Assembly (NCBI GenBank): GCA_028868235.1
Contig: JAGWUW010000072.1
Coordinates: forward strand, 1-9,319
Direction: 5' to 3'
Source: Betaproteobacteria bacterium
GTDB lineage: Bacteria > Pseudomonadota > Gammaproteobacteria > Burkholderiales > Rhodocyclaceae
Length of the DNA: 9,319 nt
Shown here piece after piece: positions 1 to 7,023 of the stretch. The notes beneath the pieces are model-generated. The model was not told the DNA's origin and ran no database searches. It saw nothing but the letters and a program-made list of their open reading frames with translations. The translations under genes and the position numbers were made by a program. Positions within the stretch are counted from its first letter, which is position 1. Each line of letters opens with the position of its first letter.

Positions 1-52
1 CGACGATAACCAATATGGAGCCGGCGATGGCAAGAGCGTTACGAACGTTCAT
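1..52 (-). CDS. N-terminal fragment of an unidentified membrane or exported protein
   Basis: Only the first 17 codons are in the window; the gene continues past the left edge. The visible residues are MNVRNALAIAGSILVIV: a short positively charged start (Arg4) followed by a hydrophobic run, which fits a signal peptide or a first membrane helix. The start codon overlaps the stop codon of the lipoprotein gene upstream by one base (TAATG on the minus strand), so the two are probably translationally coupled and may form one envelope-related unit. The family cannot be named from 17 residues. Confidence 0.6.
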   Translation of the reverse strand, partial: MNVRNALAIAGSILVIV

Positions 53-480
53 TATTTGACCTCTTTGAAAATATTGCTCATGACCTCTTCCACCATTTCC
101 GGTGGGGATTTGCGCGTTAGGGAGCCATGCAGCGAATTGCCCGTTGCCAGGGGGAAATCGCTCTTTGGCTCGCGAATCGTGATGGTCAGTTCAAACAGAT
201 ACATCGTCATGTCCCACATCCACTTGTCGACATAGGTAACGATTGCATCGACGGTGCTTGGCTTGTCGGTTCCGGTAGTCACGGTATATCCGCGGTGGCG
301 CAAATCATCGGCGATCAGATTACTGATTCCCGCCGTTTCGTCCGGGATCTTTACCACATGCATGGTTTTCATCGACTTGAGGTCAGCCGTCGGATCGATC
401 CTTGCTGTGGCCCGGTTTGCACAACCGACAAGGCTCAGCGCCAGGAAAAAAATGGCCAGCCAAGATGTCATTCGCTTCAT
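52..480 (-). CDS. Small predicted lipoprotein, function unknown
   Basis: A 142-residue protein. The chosen start (MKRMTSW) has a strong ribosome site, GGAGGG, about 5 bases upstream; a start further upstream at 543 would add 21 residues with no ribosome site and would bury the signal sequence. Residues 1-20 form a lipoprotein signal: basic start, hydrophobic core, lipobox LVGC with the lipidated Cys at residue 20. Alanine follows the Cys, so outer-membrane sorting is expected rather than Asp-mediated inner-membrane retention. The mature part (about 122 residues) looks like an alternating alpha/beta domain with no membrane segment, and it holds an aromatic/Met-rich patch (KWMWDMTMYLFEL). The pattern loosely recalls small DUF4136/CsgG-N-like envelope lipoproteins, but I cannot assign a family. 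Its stop codon overlaps the start of the next gene, suggesting a shared envelope role. Confidence 0.85.
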   Translation of the reverse strand: MKRMTSWLAIFFLALSLVGCANRATARIDPTADLKSMKTMHVVKIPDETAGISNLIADDLRHRGYTVTTGTDKPSTVDAIVTYVDKWMWDMTMYLFELTITIREPKSDFPLATGNSLHGSLTRKSPPEMVEEVMSNIFKEVK

Positions 481-506
481 TATTCCCTCCCTTGTGATTT
501 TTGAAA

Positions 507-535
507 GCCCATCATATTTGCATAGAATAATGGGC
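507..535. repeat. Imperfect inverted repeat upstream of the lipoprotein gene
   Basis: The arms are GCCCATCAT (507-515) and ATAATGGGC (527-535). They are 9-base arms with one mismatch around an 11-base loop. The repeat spans the candidate -10 of the lipoprotein gene, between that gene and the end of the P-type ATPase gene. It has no following T-run on the minus strand, so it does not look like a normal intrinsic terminator. It could be an operator or a chance palindrome. Confidence 0.4.
511..516 (-). promoter_or_regulatory. Possible -10 element for the lipoprotein gene
   Basis: On the minus strand the hexamer TATGAT (5 of 6 to TATAAT) lies about 30 bases upstream of the lipoprotein start codon, giving a leader of roughly 24 bases. 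No good -35 hexamer sits at 16-18 bases, so this is tentative. The hexamer lies at the edge of an imperfect inverted repeat (507-535). Confidence 0.3.
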
Positions 536-605
536 CTGGACAATCCTCCCCATGCCCGATGGTTTTTCTAATTGACGGTTTACTCCGCTGATTGGTCGCT
601 CTGGA

Positions 606-3320
606 TCAAACGTTGCCCAGCAATCGCTTTTCGACCCCGACGATCAGCGAACACAGCAGGGCCACAGCGACAATTTCTTCCCACTCGACTACCCCGATTG
701 GAGCCGTCTGGAACCAGCTGTTCATCCGTGGCAAGTAGGTTATGAGCATCTGCAGACTAAGCATGGCACCGGTACCAATCCATATCCACGGATTCGAGAA
801 CAGCCCTTGTTTCCAGAAGCCTTGGCGCAGCGAGCGGCAATTGAAGAGATAGGCGGTCTCGACCATCACGAAGACATTGACGGCCACCGTGCGGGCTTCG
901 GCCAGCGTGTGACCCTGGGCCAGTTCGCGGAGAAAGAGACCGAATGAGCCGGTCAGCAGCATTATGGAAACGAGTACGATACGGCGGACCAGCGCGATGT
1001 CGAGTACTGGCTGATCGATCCGGCGGGGCGGGCGGCGCATGATGTCGCGTTCGATGGGTTCGAAGGCGAGCGGCAAGCCCAGCAACACGGCGGTAGTCAT
1101 GTTGATCCATAGTATCTGCAGCGGTGTGATTGGTAGTGTGGCACCGGCCAGGATGGCTGCGACGATGACCAGTCCTTCACCGAAATTGGTCGGCAGTGTC
1201 CAGGTGATAAACTTGATCAGGTTATCCCAGACTCCCCTGCCCTCTTCGACAGATGCCTCGATGCTGGCGAAATTGTCGTCGGTGAGCACCATGGCCGCTG
1301 CTTCCTTGGCTACTTCCGTTCCTGCTAGCCCCATGGCGATTCCAATGTCGGCTTGCTTGAGGGCGGGCGCATCATTTACGCCATCGCCAGTCATTGCCAC
1401 TACCTCTCCGCAACTTTGCAGGGCACGGACTAAGCCTAGTTTTTGCTCCGGCTCCACGCGGGCGAAGACATCGATGGCGCGTACTGCCGTAGCCAAGGCA
1501 GTGTCATCGAGTGCTGCCAATTCCCGGCCGGTCAACGCACGGTCAGCATCGATCTCGATCTGGCGGGCAATGGCAAGCGCGGTCACGGCGTGGTCGCCGG
1601 TGATCATCTTGACCCGGATGCCGGCTGAATGGCAGTTACGGATAGCACCGATCACCGCCTTACGCGGGGGGTCGATCATGCCGACCAAGCCAATCAGCGT
1701 CAGTCGGTCGACGGCCGCGTCGTTTAACACAGCCTCGGTAGGCAGCCCGCGCCGGGCCAAGACGAGGATGCGCATACCCTGCTCGGCATAAGCCTGTGCC
1801 GCATGTTCGACAACCGCGACATCGAGTGGCTGGCAGCCGCCGTCGTGGGCGATTTGGTCGATACAACGTGGTAGCAATTTTTCCAGAGCGCCTTTGACGT
1901 ATAGAGTCCGGCATTCGTTGGCGGCATGGCGGGTTGCCATGTATTGCCGGCAGGCGTCGAAAGGCAGCTCATCACGTCGCGGATAGAGTGAACGCAGGGT
2001 GTGTTCGTCCAGGCCGGCCTTGCGGGCGACAACGAGCAGTGCCGCCTCGGTCGGGTCACCGGTGATCAGCCAGCGACCATGTTCGTTGCGCAGCGAAGCG
2101 TCGTTGCACAGTGTGCCGGCCAGCAGGCATTCGCGCACGGCGCCAGCGATGGTAGCCGGCATTTCATCATGGCAAATGCCCCCCTCCGGCACATAGCCTT
2201 CGCCGCTTACCGCGTAGCCTGCGCCACCGCACCACAGAACGCGCACGGTCATGGCATTTTCAGTCAGTGTGCCGGTCTTGTCCGAGCAAATCACCGTCGT
2301 GCTGCCCAGGGTTTCGACGGCTGGCAGATGGCGGATGATGGCCTTACGCCGGGCCATGCGGGCAACGCCAATGGCCAGCGTAACCGTCACAGCAGCCGGC
2401 AGCCCCTCCGGAATGGCGCCAACGGCGAGAGCGACGGCCGCCATGAACATGTCGAAAGCCGTTTCGCCGCGCGCCAGGCCGACGGTAAAGGTCAGTCCGG
2501 CCAGCCCGCCGATGGCCCACAGCAGCCAATTGGAAAAGCGTGCCATCTTGCGCGTCAGTGGCGTGACCAGCTCGGGAGCAGCGGCGATTAGGCCGGCGAT
2601 GCGTCCAGTTTCGGTGGCGTCGCCGGTGGCGATGACCAGACCGCTGCCCTGCCCCATCAGCACGCTGGTCCCGGCCCAGACCATGTTGGCGCGGTCGGCC
2701 AGTAGGGTATCTTCGAGCATCGGATCAGTATGCTTGCCGACCGCCTGGGATTCGCCGGTCAGCATCGAATCGTCGGTATGCAGTTCGTGCTGGTACAGCA
2801 GGCGCAGGTCCGCCGGAACCCGGTCGCCGGCGGCCAGCATCACGATGTCGCCGGGGACTAGGCGGGAAGCGTCAATTTGTCGGCGATGTCCGCCGCGACG
2901 AACGGTGGCCGGCGTGGTCACGCTGCGGGCCAGGGCAGCGAGAGCCCCCTCAGCCTTGGCTTCCTGCCAGTAGCCGATGAGGGCATTGATTAGCACGACG
3001 CCAAGGATGACGCCTGCGTCAATCGTTTCCCCGAGCCCCGCAGTGACTACCCCGGCGGCGATCAGCACGATGACCAGCGGTTGGGTGAGTTGCGCGGCGA
3101 AACGGCGCCACGCCGCTTTGCCCGGCCGCTCGGTCAGCCGATTGGGGCCGTGCCGGTCCAGACGGCAGGCCGCTTCCTCATCAGACAGGCCGAGCCTGCT
3201 ATCGACCCCCAATCGTTGCGTAGCGGAGTCGGCCGTATGGGCATGCCACGCGGTCCGGGACGATGCTCGTATCGCACGGCTGTCAGGATTGTCCTGTTCT
3301 TGCATCGGAGTCGTTTCCAC
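606..3320 (-). CDS. P2-type (PMR1/SERCA-like) cation-transporting ATPase
   Basis: This 904-residue inner-membrane pump uses ATP to move cations. The domain order is complete: N-terminal cation-ATPase domain (about 25-95), first membrane pair (80-115), actuator domain with TGES at 188-191, second membrane pair with PEGLP at 304-308, phosphorylation motif DKTGTLT (347-353, Asp347 phosphorylated), nucleotide domain with KGA at 476-478, ITGD (573-576), hinge TGDGVNDAP (644-652), and a C-terminal block of six helices. Glu305, Asn712 and Glu715 match cation-binding residues of calcium pumps (E309, N768, E771), but the SERCA D800 position is Ala744 (in WINMTTA). The ion is therefore uncertain: Ca2+ is the default guess, and a monovalent or other cation is possible. 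It starts at GTG with GAGG five bases upstream; an ATG five codons later is an alternative. The gene stands alone, with 67 bases to the VanZ gene upstream. Confidence 0.93.
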   Translation of the reverse strand: METTPMQEQDNPDSRAIRASSRTAWHAHTADSATQRLGVDSRLGLSDEEAACRLDRHGPNRLTERPGKAAWRRFAAQLTQPLVIVLIAAGVVTAGLGETIDAGVILGVVLINALIGYWQEAKAEGALAALARSVTTPATVRRGGHRRQIDASRLVPGDIVMLAAGDRVPADLRLLYQHELHTDDSMLTGESQAVGKHTDPMLEDTLLADRANMVWAGTSVLMGQGSGLVIATGDATETGRIAGLIAAAPELVTPLTRKMARFSNWLLWAIGGLAGLTFTVGLARGETAFDMFMAAVALAVGAIPEGLPAAVTVTLAIGVARMARRKAIIRHLPAVETLGSTTVICSDKTGTLTENAMTVRVLWCGGAGYAVSGEGYVPEGGICHDEMPATIAGAVRECLLAGTLCNDASLRNEHGRWLITGDPTEAALLVVARKAGLDEHTLRSLYPRRDELPFDACRQYMATRHAANECRTLYVKGALEKLLPRCIDQIAHDGGCQPLDVAVVEHAAQAYAEQGMRILVLARRGLPTEAVLNDAAVDRLTLIGLVGMIDPPRKAVIGAIRNCHSAGIRVKMITGDHAVTALAIARQIEIDADRALTGRELAALDDTALATAVRAIDVFARVEPEQKLGLVRALQSCGEVVAMTGDGVNDAPALKQADIGIAMGLAGTEVAKEAAAMVLTDDNFASIEASVEEGRGVWDNLIKFITWTLPTNFGEGLVIVAAILAGATLPITPLQILWINMTTAVLLGLPLAFEPIERDIMRRPPRRIDQPVLDIALVRRIVLVSIMLLTGSFGLFLRELAQGHTLAEARTVAVNVFVMVETAYLFNCRSLRQGFWKQGLFSNPWIWIGTGAMLSLQMLITYLPRMNSWFQTAPIGVVEWEEIVAVALLCSLIVGVEKRLLGNV

Positions 3321-3387
3321 GGAGGCCTCGATTGCAGTCTAGCGCAGCAAGGGTGGTGACCGGGTATTCACAATTGCTGTCGGTGGC

Positions 3388-4446
3388 CTAGGCTCGCCGG
3401 GTGGTCAGGAACAGGAACGGTAGGGTCAGGAAGGGCCAGGCCGTGCCGACCAGGCGAGTCAAACCGTTGAAATTGAGAAAGTGCCCCTGCCTCCAGGTGG
3501 CCAGTGCCGCGGCCGAGTACGGGTTGGGGGGGGCCAGGTTGACCAGCACGGCACCGGCCATTAACGACAGGGCGGCGATCATGAGGCGAGGGGTAGGCGG
3601 CAAGGCGATGGCCACGGCGAGAATGGCCGAGCCGACCACCAGGCCGAGGCGGGAACCGGGCGTCAACCAGGCCAGGGCGTCGGCCGGGCTGACCAATATG
3701 GCGGCGGCTAGGGTTGCCACCGTCAGGCTGAGGAGCAGGAAAAGTGGCACGATGGCGTAGGCGACGAGCAGCCGGGCACACAGCATGCGAACGATGAGGC
3801 CCACAGCCACCGCATTAAACGCCGTGATGCTGGCTTCGATCATGACGAAACTTTCGGCGGCAAAGGGCATGGCGCCAGTCAGGCCGAACATCTGACGCAG
3901 GTCGCCAGCGCCGAAGAGCAGGGTTTCCGGTGACAGCGGCACGAGCAGCCACAGGCCCAGCAGGGTCAGTCCGAGTTCGGCGTGTGGGATAGGGGCGAGA
4001 AGCCGTTGTTCGAGGGCAATGATTCGGGCGAAGATGCGCGGCCCGACGGTCTTTGCCCAGATAGCGCCGAGCAGACCGCCCAGGGTGTTACAGGCGAGAT
4101 CAAGATTGGATGGTACGCGGGACGGCAGCCAGGTTTGCAGGGTTTCGAGGCAAAAACTGACGCTGCCGGCAAGCAGCGTGGCTACAAGCATGGCCGTGAA
4201 ACGGCCAGGCAATCGGCTCAGGGCCAGGGTCAGAAAGAAGCCAAGCGGCAAGTAAACAGCAATATTGGCTGCCAGATCGAATACGGTCCAGTAGCGTGGC
4301 CAACCCCCTTCAAGAAAGGCGAACGGTGATACGCCGGTATCCCGCCATCCGGTGAAGGGATGCAGGCTGCCATAGACCACCAGCCCGCACCAGGCGAAGG
4401 CCAGGTAACTGGCAAAGCGGATGGGACCGAGACCGTGATGGGGCAT
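3388..4446 (-). CDS. VanZ-family integral membrane protein
   Basis: A 352-residue polytopic inner-membrane protein. The first 130 residues carry the VanZ-like signature: a first helix ending in YGSLHPF (25-31), then FDLAANIAVYLPLGF (56-70), and ETLQTWLPSRVPSNLDLACN (101-120) with conserved Glu, Gln, Arg, Ser, Asp and Asn, then a Gly-rich helix. The rest adds about five more helices and ends in a tail (FLNFNGLTRLVGTAWPFL, 323-340) that I recall from betaproteobacterial VanZ proteins. VanZ of vancomycin-resistance clusters gives low-level teicoplanin resistance, but chromosomal relatives like this have no settled function; a resistance role should not be assumed. The ribosome site is weak. A run of eight G (3526-3533 on the plus strand) lies in the codons for Ala-Pro-Pro near residue 306. 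Confidence 0.85.
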   Translation of the reverse strand: MPHHGLGPIRFASYLAFAWCGLVVYGSLHPFTGWRDTGVSPFAFLEGGWPRYWTVFDLAANIAVYLPLGFFLTLALSRLPGRFTAMLVATLLAGSVSFCLETLQTWLPSRVPSNLDLACNTLGGLLGAIWAKTVGPRIFARIIALEQRLLAPIPHAELGLTLLGLWLLVPLSPETLLFGAGDLRQMFGLTGAMPFAAESFVMIEASITAFNAVAVGLIVRMLCARLLVAYAIVPLFLLLSLTVATLAAAILVSPADALAWLTPGSRLGLVVGSAILAVAIALPPTPRLMIAALSLMAGAVLVNLAPPNPYSAAALATWRQGHFLNFNGLTRLVGTAWPFLTLPFLFLTTRRA

Positions 4447-4490
4447 GACCCCATTTTAGGGACTATCGGTCGCCTCGTCAGCTTCGCGGT

Positions 4491-4509
4491 CTGGAAACAA
4501 CGATTCCAG
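4491..4509. repeat. Short hairpin between symporter and VanZ genes
   Basis: The perfect 6-base arms CTGGAA (4491-4496) and TTCCAG (4504-4509) flank a 7-base loop, within the 106-base gap between the symporter stop and the VanZ start. There is no T-run on either strand, so an intrinsic terminator is unlikely. Nothing else recognisable lies in this gap. Confidence 0.3.
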
Positions 4510-4552
4510 TTGGCATGGAGAGGGCCAGCGGTGCTGACGCTATCGATTGAAC

Positions 4553-6049
4553 TCAGCGGTGATGCGGATGTTCGATCGCGTGATGGGTTTCTGCGGCAGC
4601 TCGATGATGAAGCGCCCCATGGATATCTTCCGTCGGTAGCTTGTGGCCGACCCATTGCGGTAAAAGCGAGCCGGCAAGCATGCCCAGCATGCTGATACCA
4701 AGGCCGATCAATTGCGGGGGCACCAGGCTGGCTTCGCCGATCAACACTTCGACCAGAACCCACGAGACTAGGCCGCCGAAAATGGCGGCCAGGGCCCCCT
4801 GTGTCGTTGCCCGCTTCCAGAAGGCGCCGAAGAACAAGGGTACGAAGGCACCGGCCAGAGTTACCTTGTAAGCGTTTTCCACCATCTTGAAGATGCTGGC
4901 GTTGGAATACAGCGCGAAACCGAGTACCACGGCGGCGAAGCAGACGATGGATGCGCGCATGACCTTGAGGAACTGGTGGTCGCCCATGTGCGGGAAGAAG
5001 CCGCGCACGATGTTTTCCGAAAAGGCGACCGAGGGTGCCAGCAGCGTTGCCGACGAGCAGCTCATGATCGCCGACAGGACCGCACCGAAGAAGATGGCCT
5101 GGGCGAAGACCGGGGTGTGCTGAAGAACCAGGGTCGGCAACACCAGTTGCGAGTCGGTTTCGAGCAATCCCTTGAACAACTCGGGGTCGATCAGCGTGGC
5201 CGAATAGGCGATGAACATCGGGACGAAGGTGAAGCAGAAATAGATCGAGGCGCCAAGAACAGAGCCCCACAGCGCGATTTTCTGGGTTTTGGCCGAGGTG
5301 ATACGCTGAAAGACGTCCTGTTGCGGGATGGAACCGAGCATCATGGTGACCCAGGCACCGAGGAAGGTCAGCCATTTCCACGGATCGGCCTCCGGGAAGA
5401 AATCCAGCTTGCCGGCTGCCGAGGCATGTTGGATGACGGTTTCAACGCCGCCGGCCGGCACCGCGACGACGCTGGCGATGTATAGCATGCCGCCCATAAT
5501 GACGCCCATCTGGACGAAATCGAGGATGGCCACCGACAGCATGCCGCCGAAGGTGGTGTAGGTCAGCACGATGGCGGCGCCGAGGATCATGCCGGCCGTC
5601 TGGCTGACGAAATCGTTGGTCACGACGTTGAAAACCAGGCCGAGTGCCTTGATCTGGGCCGATACCCAGCCCAGGTAAGAGGCGACGATGCACAGCGTGG
5701 TCAGGATTTCGACGCTGCGGTTGTAGCGCAGGCGAAAATAGTCGCCCAGGGTCAGGATGTTCAGCTTGTACAGTTTGCTGGCGAAAAAGAAGCCGGCGAT
5801 GATCAGGCACATCGATGAACCAAAGGGATCGGCGACGACGCCGCCCAAGCCTTCCTTGACGAAGGTGGCGGAAACCCCGAACACGGCCTCGGCGCCGAAC
5901 CAGGTGGCGAATACGGTGGCGGTGACGACCGGCAGCGGCAGATGGCGGCCGGCGACGGCAAAGTCCTTGGCGCTATGCACGCGGGTCGCCGCATAAAGGC
6001 CGATGCCGATGGAGACAAGCAGGTAGAGGACAACGAACCAGATCAGCAT
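4553..6049 (-). CDS. Sodium:solute symporter family (SSS) transporter
   Basis: This 498-residue inner-membrane protein has about 13 hydrophobic segments, the usual size and layout of the SSS family, which couples Na+ entry to uptake of a small solute. Recognisable parts are the N-terminal helix followed by KDFAVAGRHLPLP (28-40), the conserved ATVFATWFGAEAVFG (44-58), DVFQRITSAKT (245-255) typical of the loop after the sixth/seventh helix, and SAIMSCSSATLLAPS (326-340), where Ser330, Ser332 and Ser333 fit the Na+-site helix of vSGLT-like proteins. The substrate cannot be read from the sequence. The C-terminus is unusual: the last 22 residues (477-498) contain eight His. The gene has no clear ribosome site before its ATG. 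A candidate -10 (TATAAT) lies about 40 bases upstream, so it probably has its own promoter separate from rluA. Confidence 0.9.
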   Translation of the reverse strand: MLIWFVVLYLLVSIGIGLYAATRVHSAKDFAVAGRHLPLPVVTATVFATWFGAEAVFGVSATFVKEGLGGVVADPFGSSMCLIIAGFFFASKLYKLNILTLGDYFRLRYNRSVEILTTLCIVASYLGWVSAQIKALGLVFNVVTNDFVSQTAGMILGAAIVLTYTTFGGMLSVAILDFVQMGVIMGGMLYIASVVAVPAGGVETVIQHASAAGKLDFFPEADPWKWLTFLGAWVTMMLGSIPQQDVFQRITSAKTQKIALWGSVLGASIYFCFTFVPMFIAYSATLIDPELFKGLLETDSQLVLPTLVLQHTPVFAQAIFFGAVLSAIMSCSSATLLAPSVAFSENIVRGFFPHMGDHQFLKVMRASIVCFAAVVLGFALYSNASIFKMVENAYKVTLAGAFVPLFFGAFWKRATTQGALAAIFGGLVSWVLVEVLIGEASLVPPQLIGLGISMLGMLAGSLLPQWVGHKLPTEDIHGALHHRAAAETHHAIEHPHHR

Positions 6050-6089
6050 GGGCGCGCAACTGACAAGCTAAGGGTTTGAAATTGCGCGG

Positions 6090-6095
6090 ATTATA
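6090..6095 (-). promoter_or_regulatory. Candidate -10 element for the symporter gene
   Basis: A perfect TATAAT on the minus strand lies in the 70-base gap between rluA and the symporter, about 40 bases before the symporter ATG, giving a leader of roughly 33 bases. At 16-17 bases upstream there is no good -35 (GCCGAA or CCGAAA), so strength and regulation are unknown. Confidence 0.45.
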
Positions 6096-6119
6096 AGGCG
6101 ATTGCCCCTGTTTTCGGCG

Positions 6120-6773
6120 TCAGAACGGGGGATCGCTGTGAAAATCCATGCGTTCCCCGGTTGCCGGATGCATAAAGCCCAAATCCATCGCATGCAGCAG
6201 TAGCCGATCGGCCATTTTTTCCGCCGGGCCGCCGTAAAGATCATCGCCGAGTATGGGGTGCTGTAGCGACATCATATGCACCCGCAACTGGTGCGAACGG
6301 CCGGTGACCGGTTCCAGCGCGACACGGGTGGTTTGCTTGTCGGTATCTCGGCTCAACACGCGGAAGCGGGTCTGCGATGGGCGGCCCTCGTCGAAATCAA
6401 CTTTCTGCTTGGGGCGGTTCGGCCAGTCCACGATTAGTGGCAGGTCCACGCCGCCGTCGTCGTAGGGCAAGAGGCCGGCCAGAACGGCACAGTAGAGCTT
6501 GTCGACTTGGCGATCCTGGAACATCTTCGACAGTCGGCGGTGCATCTCCGCCCCGCGGGCGAAGACGAGCAAGCCCGAGGTCGACATGTCCAGCCGATGC
6601 ACGGTCAGCGCATCCGGATATTCCTGTTGCACGCGGCGGAGCAGGCAGTCAGCCTTGTGCTCGCCGCGGCCGGGTACGGATAGTAAACCGCAGGGCTTTT
6701 CGGCAATGATCAGGGAGTCGTCGGCAAAAACGACCGGTGAGGCGCCGGGTGGGGGGGGCAAATAAGCAGTCAT
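6120..6773 (-). CDS. rluA: Dual-specificity tRNA U32 / 23S rRNA U746 pseudouridine synthase
   Basis: This 217-residue cytoplasmic enzyme isomerises uridine to pseudouridine in RNA. The alignment I recall with E. coli RluA (219 residues) is close along the whole length: EKPCGLLSVPGR (25-36), the catalytic motif HRLDMSTSGLLVFA (59-72) with Asp62 as nucleophile (D64 in E. coli), DLPLIVDWPNRPKQKV (110-125), and TGRSHQLRVHM (157-167) followed by HPILGD (172-177). The DWPNRPKQK block is specific to RluA rather than RluC/RluD, which have an additional S4 domain missing here. In E. coli RluA modifies U746 of 23S rRNA and U32 of several tRNAs. The start overlaps the stop of the small secreted-protein gene (ATGA), with no ribosome site of its own, so translation is probably coupled. 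Codons 6-8 contain a run of eight C. Confidence 0.94.
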   Translation of the reverse strand: MTAYLPPPPGASPVVFADDSLIIAEKPCGLLSVPGRGEHKADCLLRRVQQEYPDALTVHRLDMSTSGLLVFARGAEMHRRLSKMFQDRQVDKLYCAVLAGLLPYDDGGVDLPLIVDWPNRPKQKVDFDEGRPSQTRFRVLSRDTDKQTTRVALEPVTGRSHQLRVHMMSLQHPILGDDLYGGPAEKMADRLLLHAMDLGFMHPATGERMDFHSDPPF

Positions 6774-6970
6774 CGGGGTTCGAGGCGAATACGGCAGTGG
6801 GCATCCTTGAAAGCTATCGGTTCCTGTGTCCAGCCTTGCCCCAGAACTGTCTGGCGACAGACCCGGCTACCATCCAGCTTGCTTACCCACCAGTACCACG
6901 GTGACGGTCCGGCGAGTGCGGCAATGCTGGCCAGCAGCAGGAAAAGGAAAGGTAAGCGTCTGATCGACAT
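6770..6970 (-). CDS. Small secreted two-cysteine protein, function unknown
   Basis: A 66-residue protein. Residues 1-20 are a signal peptide (MSIRR start, hydrophobic core, ALA before Gly21), leaving a mature peptide of about 46 residues rich in Trp (PWYWWVSKLDG, 24-34) with Cys38 and Cys59, which could form one disulfide in the periplasm. I recall similar small betaproteobacterial proteins with a SKLDG...VC...GxGW...C pattern, but no function is known to me. The frame stays open upstream to a TTG at 7093, but that longer version would run through the LexA box and lose the signal peptide, so the ATG at 6970 is preferred; its ribosome site is weak. It overlaps rluA by four bases (ATGA) and so is probably the first gene of a two-gene unit. 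The LexA box sits 37 bases upstream. Confidence 0.75.
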   Translation of the reverse strand: MSIRRLPFLFLLLASIAALAGPSPWYWWVSKLDGSRVCRQTVLGQGWTQEPIAFKDAHCRIRLEPR

Positions 6971-7007
6971 GAAGAATTTTCTTGCCAAGAAAAGGCGGGT
7001 CAATGTA

Positions 7008-7023
7008 CTGTACGTATACACAG
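7008..7023. promoter_or_regulatory. LexA (SOS) box in the recA divergent region
   Basis: The sequence CTGTACGTATACACAG is an exact CTGT-N8-ACAG LexA site of the E. coli type. It sits in the longer near-palindrome TACTGTACGTATACACAGTA (7006-7025), whose outer six bases on each side pair perfectly. The LexA repressor dimer should bind here and be released when RecA-ssDNA filaments trigger LexA self-cleavage. The centre is about 136 bases before the recA start codon and about 45 bases before the start codon of the leftward small gene, so it may act on both directions. Confidence 0.92.

Noticed and set aside
481..543. Upstream extension of the lipoprotein to a start at 543
   Set aside because: The start at 480 has a strong GGAGGG ribosome site and puts the lipobox Cys at residue 20, as expected.
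1039..1791. A 250-codon plus-strand open frame opposite the P-type ATPase gene
   Set aside because: It is rich in Ser, Ala, Thr and Arg with no domain, and mirrors the ATPase frame, whose motifs are unmistakable. It is an antisense shadow in GC-rich DNA.
2251..2973. A 240-codon plus-strand open frame, also opposite the ATPase gene
   Set aside because: Low-complexity Ala/Ser/Arg/Met composition, no ribosome site or recognisable motif, fully within a conserved gene on the other strand.
3388..4446. Reading the VanZ-family gene as a glycopeptide resistance determinant
   Set aside because: No vanA/vanH/vanX/vanR/vanS genes lie nearby, and VanZ-fold proteins are common in Gram-negative chromosomes with no resistance role.
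4491..4509. Hairpin CTGGAA/TTCCAG as a terminator after the symporter gene
   Set aside because: The stem is only 6 base pairs and there is no T-run on either side.
4230..5381. A 383-codon minus-strand frame bridging the symporter, the gap and the VanZ gene
   Set aside because: It is an out-of-frame reading of two convincing genes, with Arg/Pro/His-rich sequence and no family resemblance. The long frame follows from codon bias.
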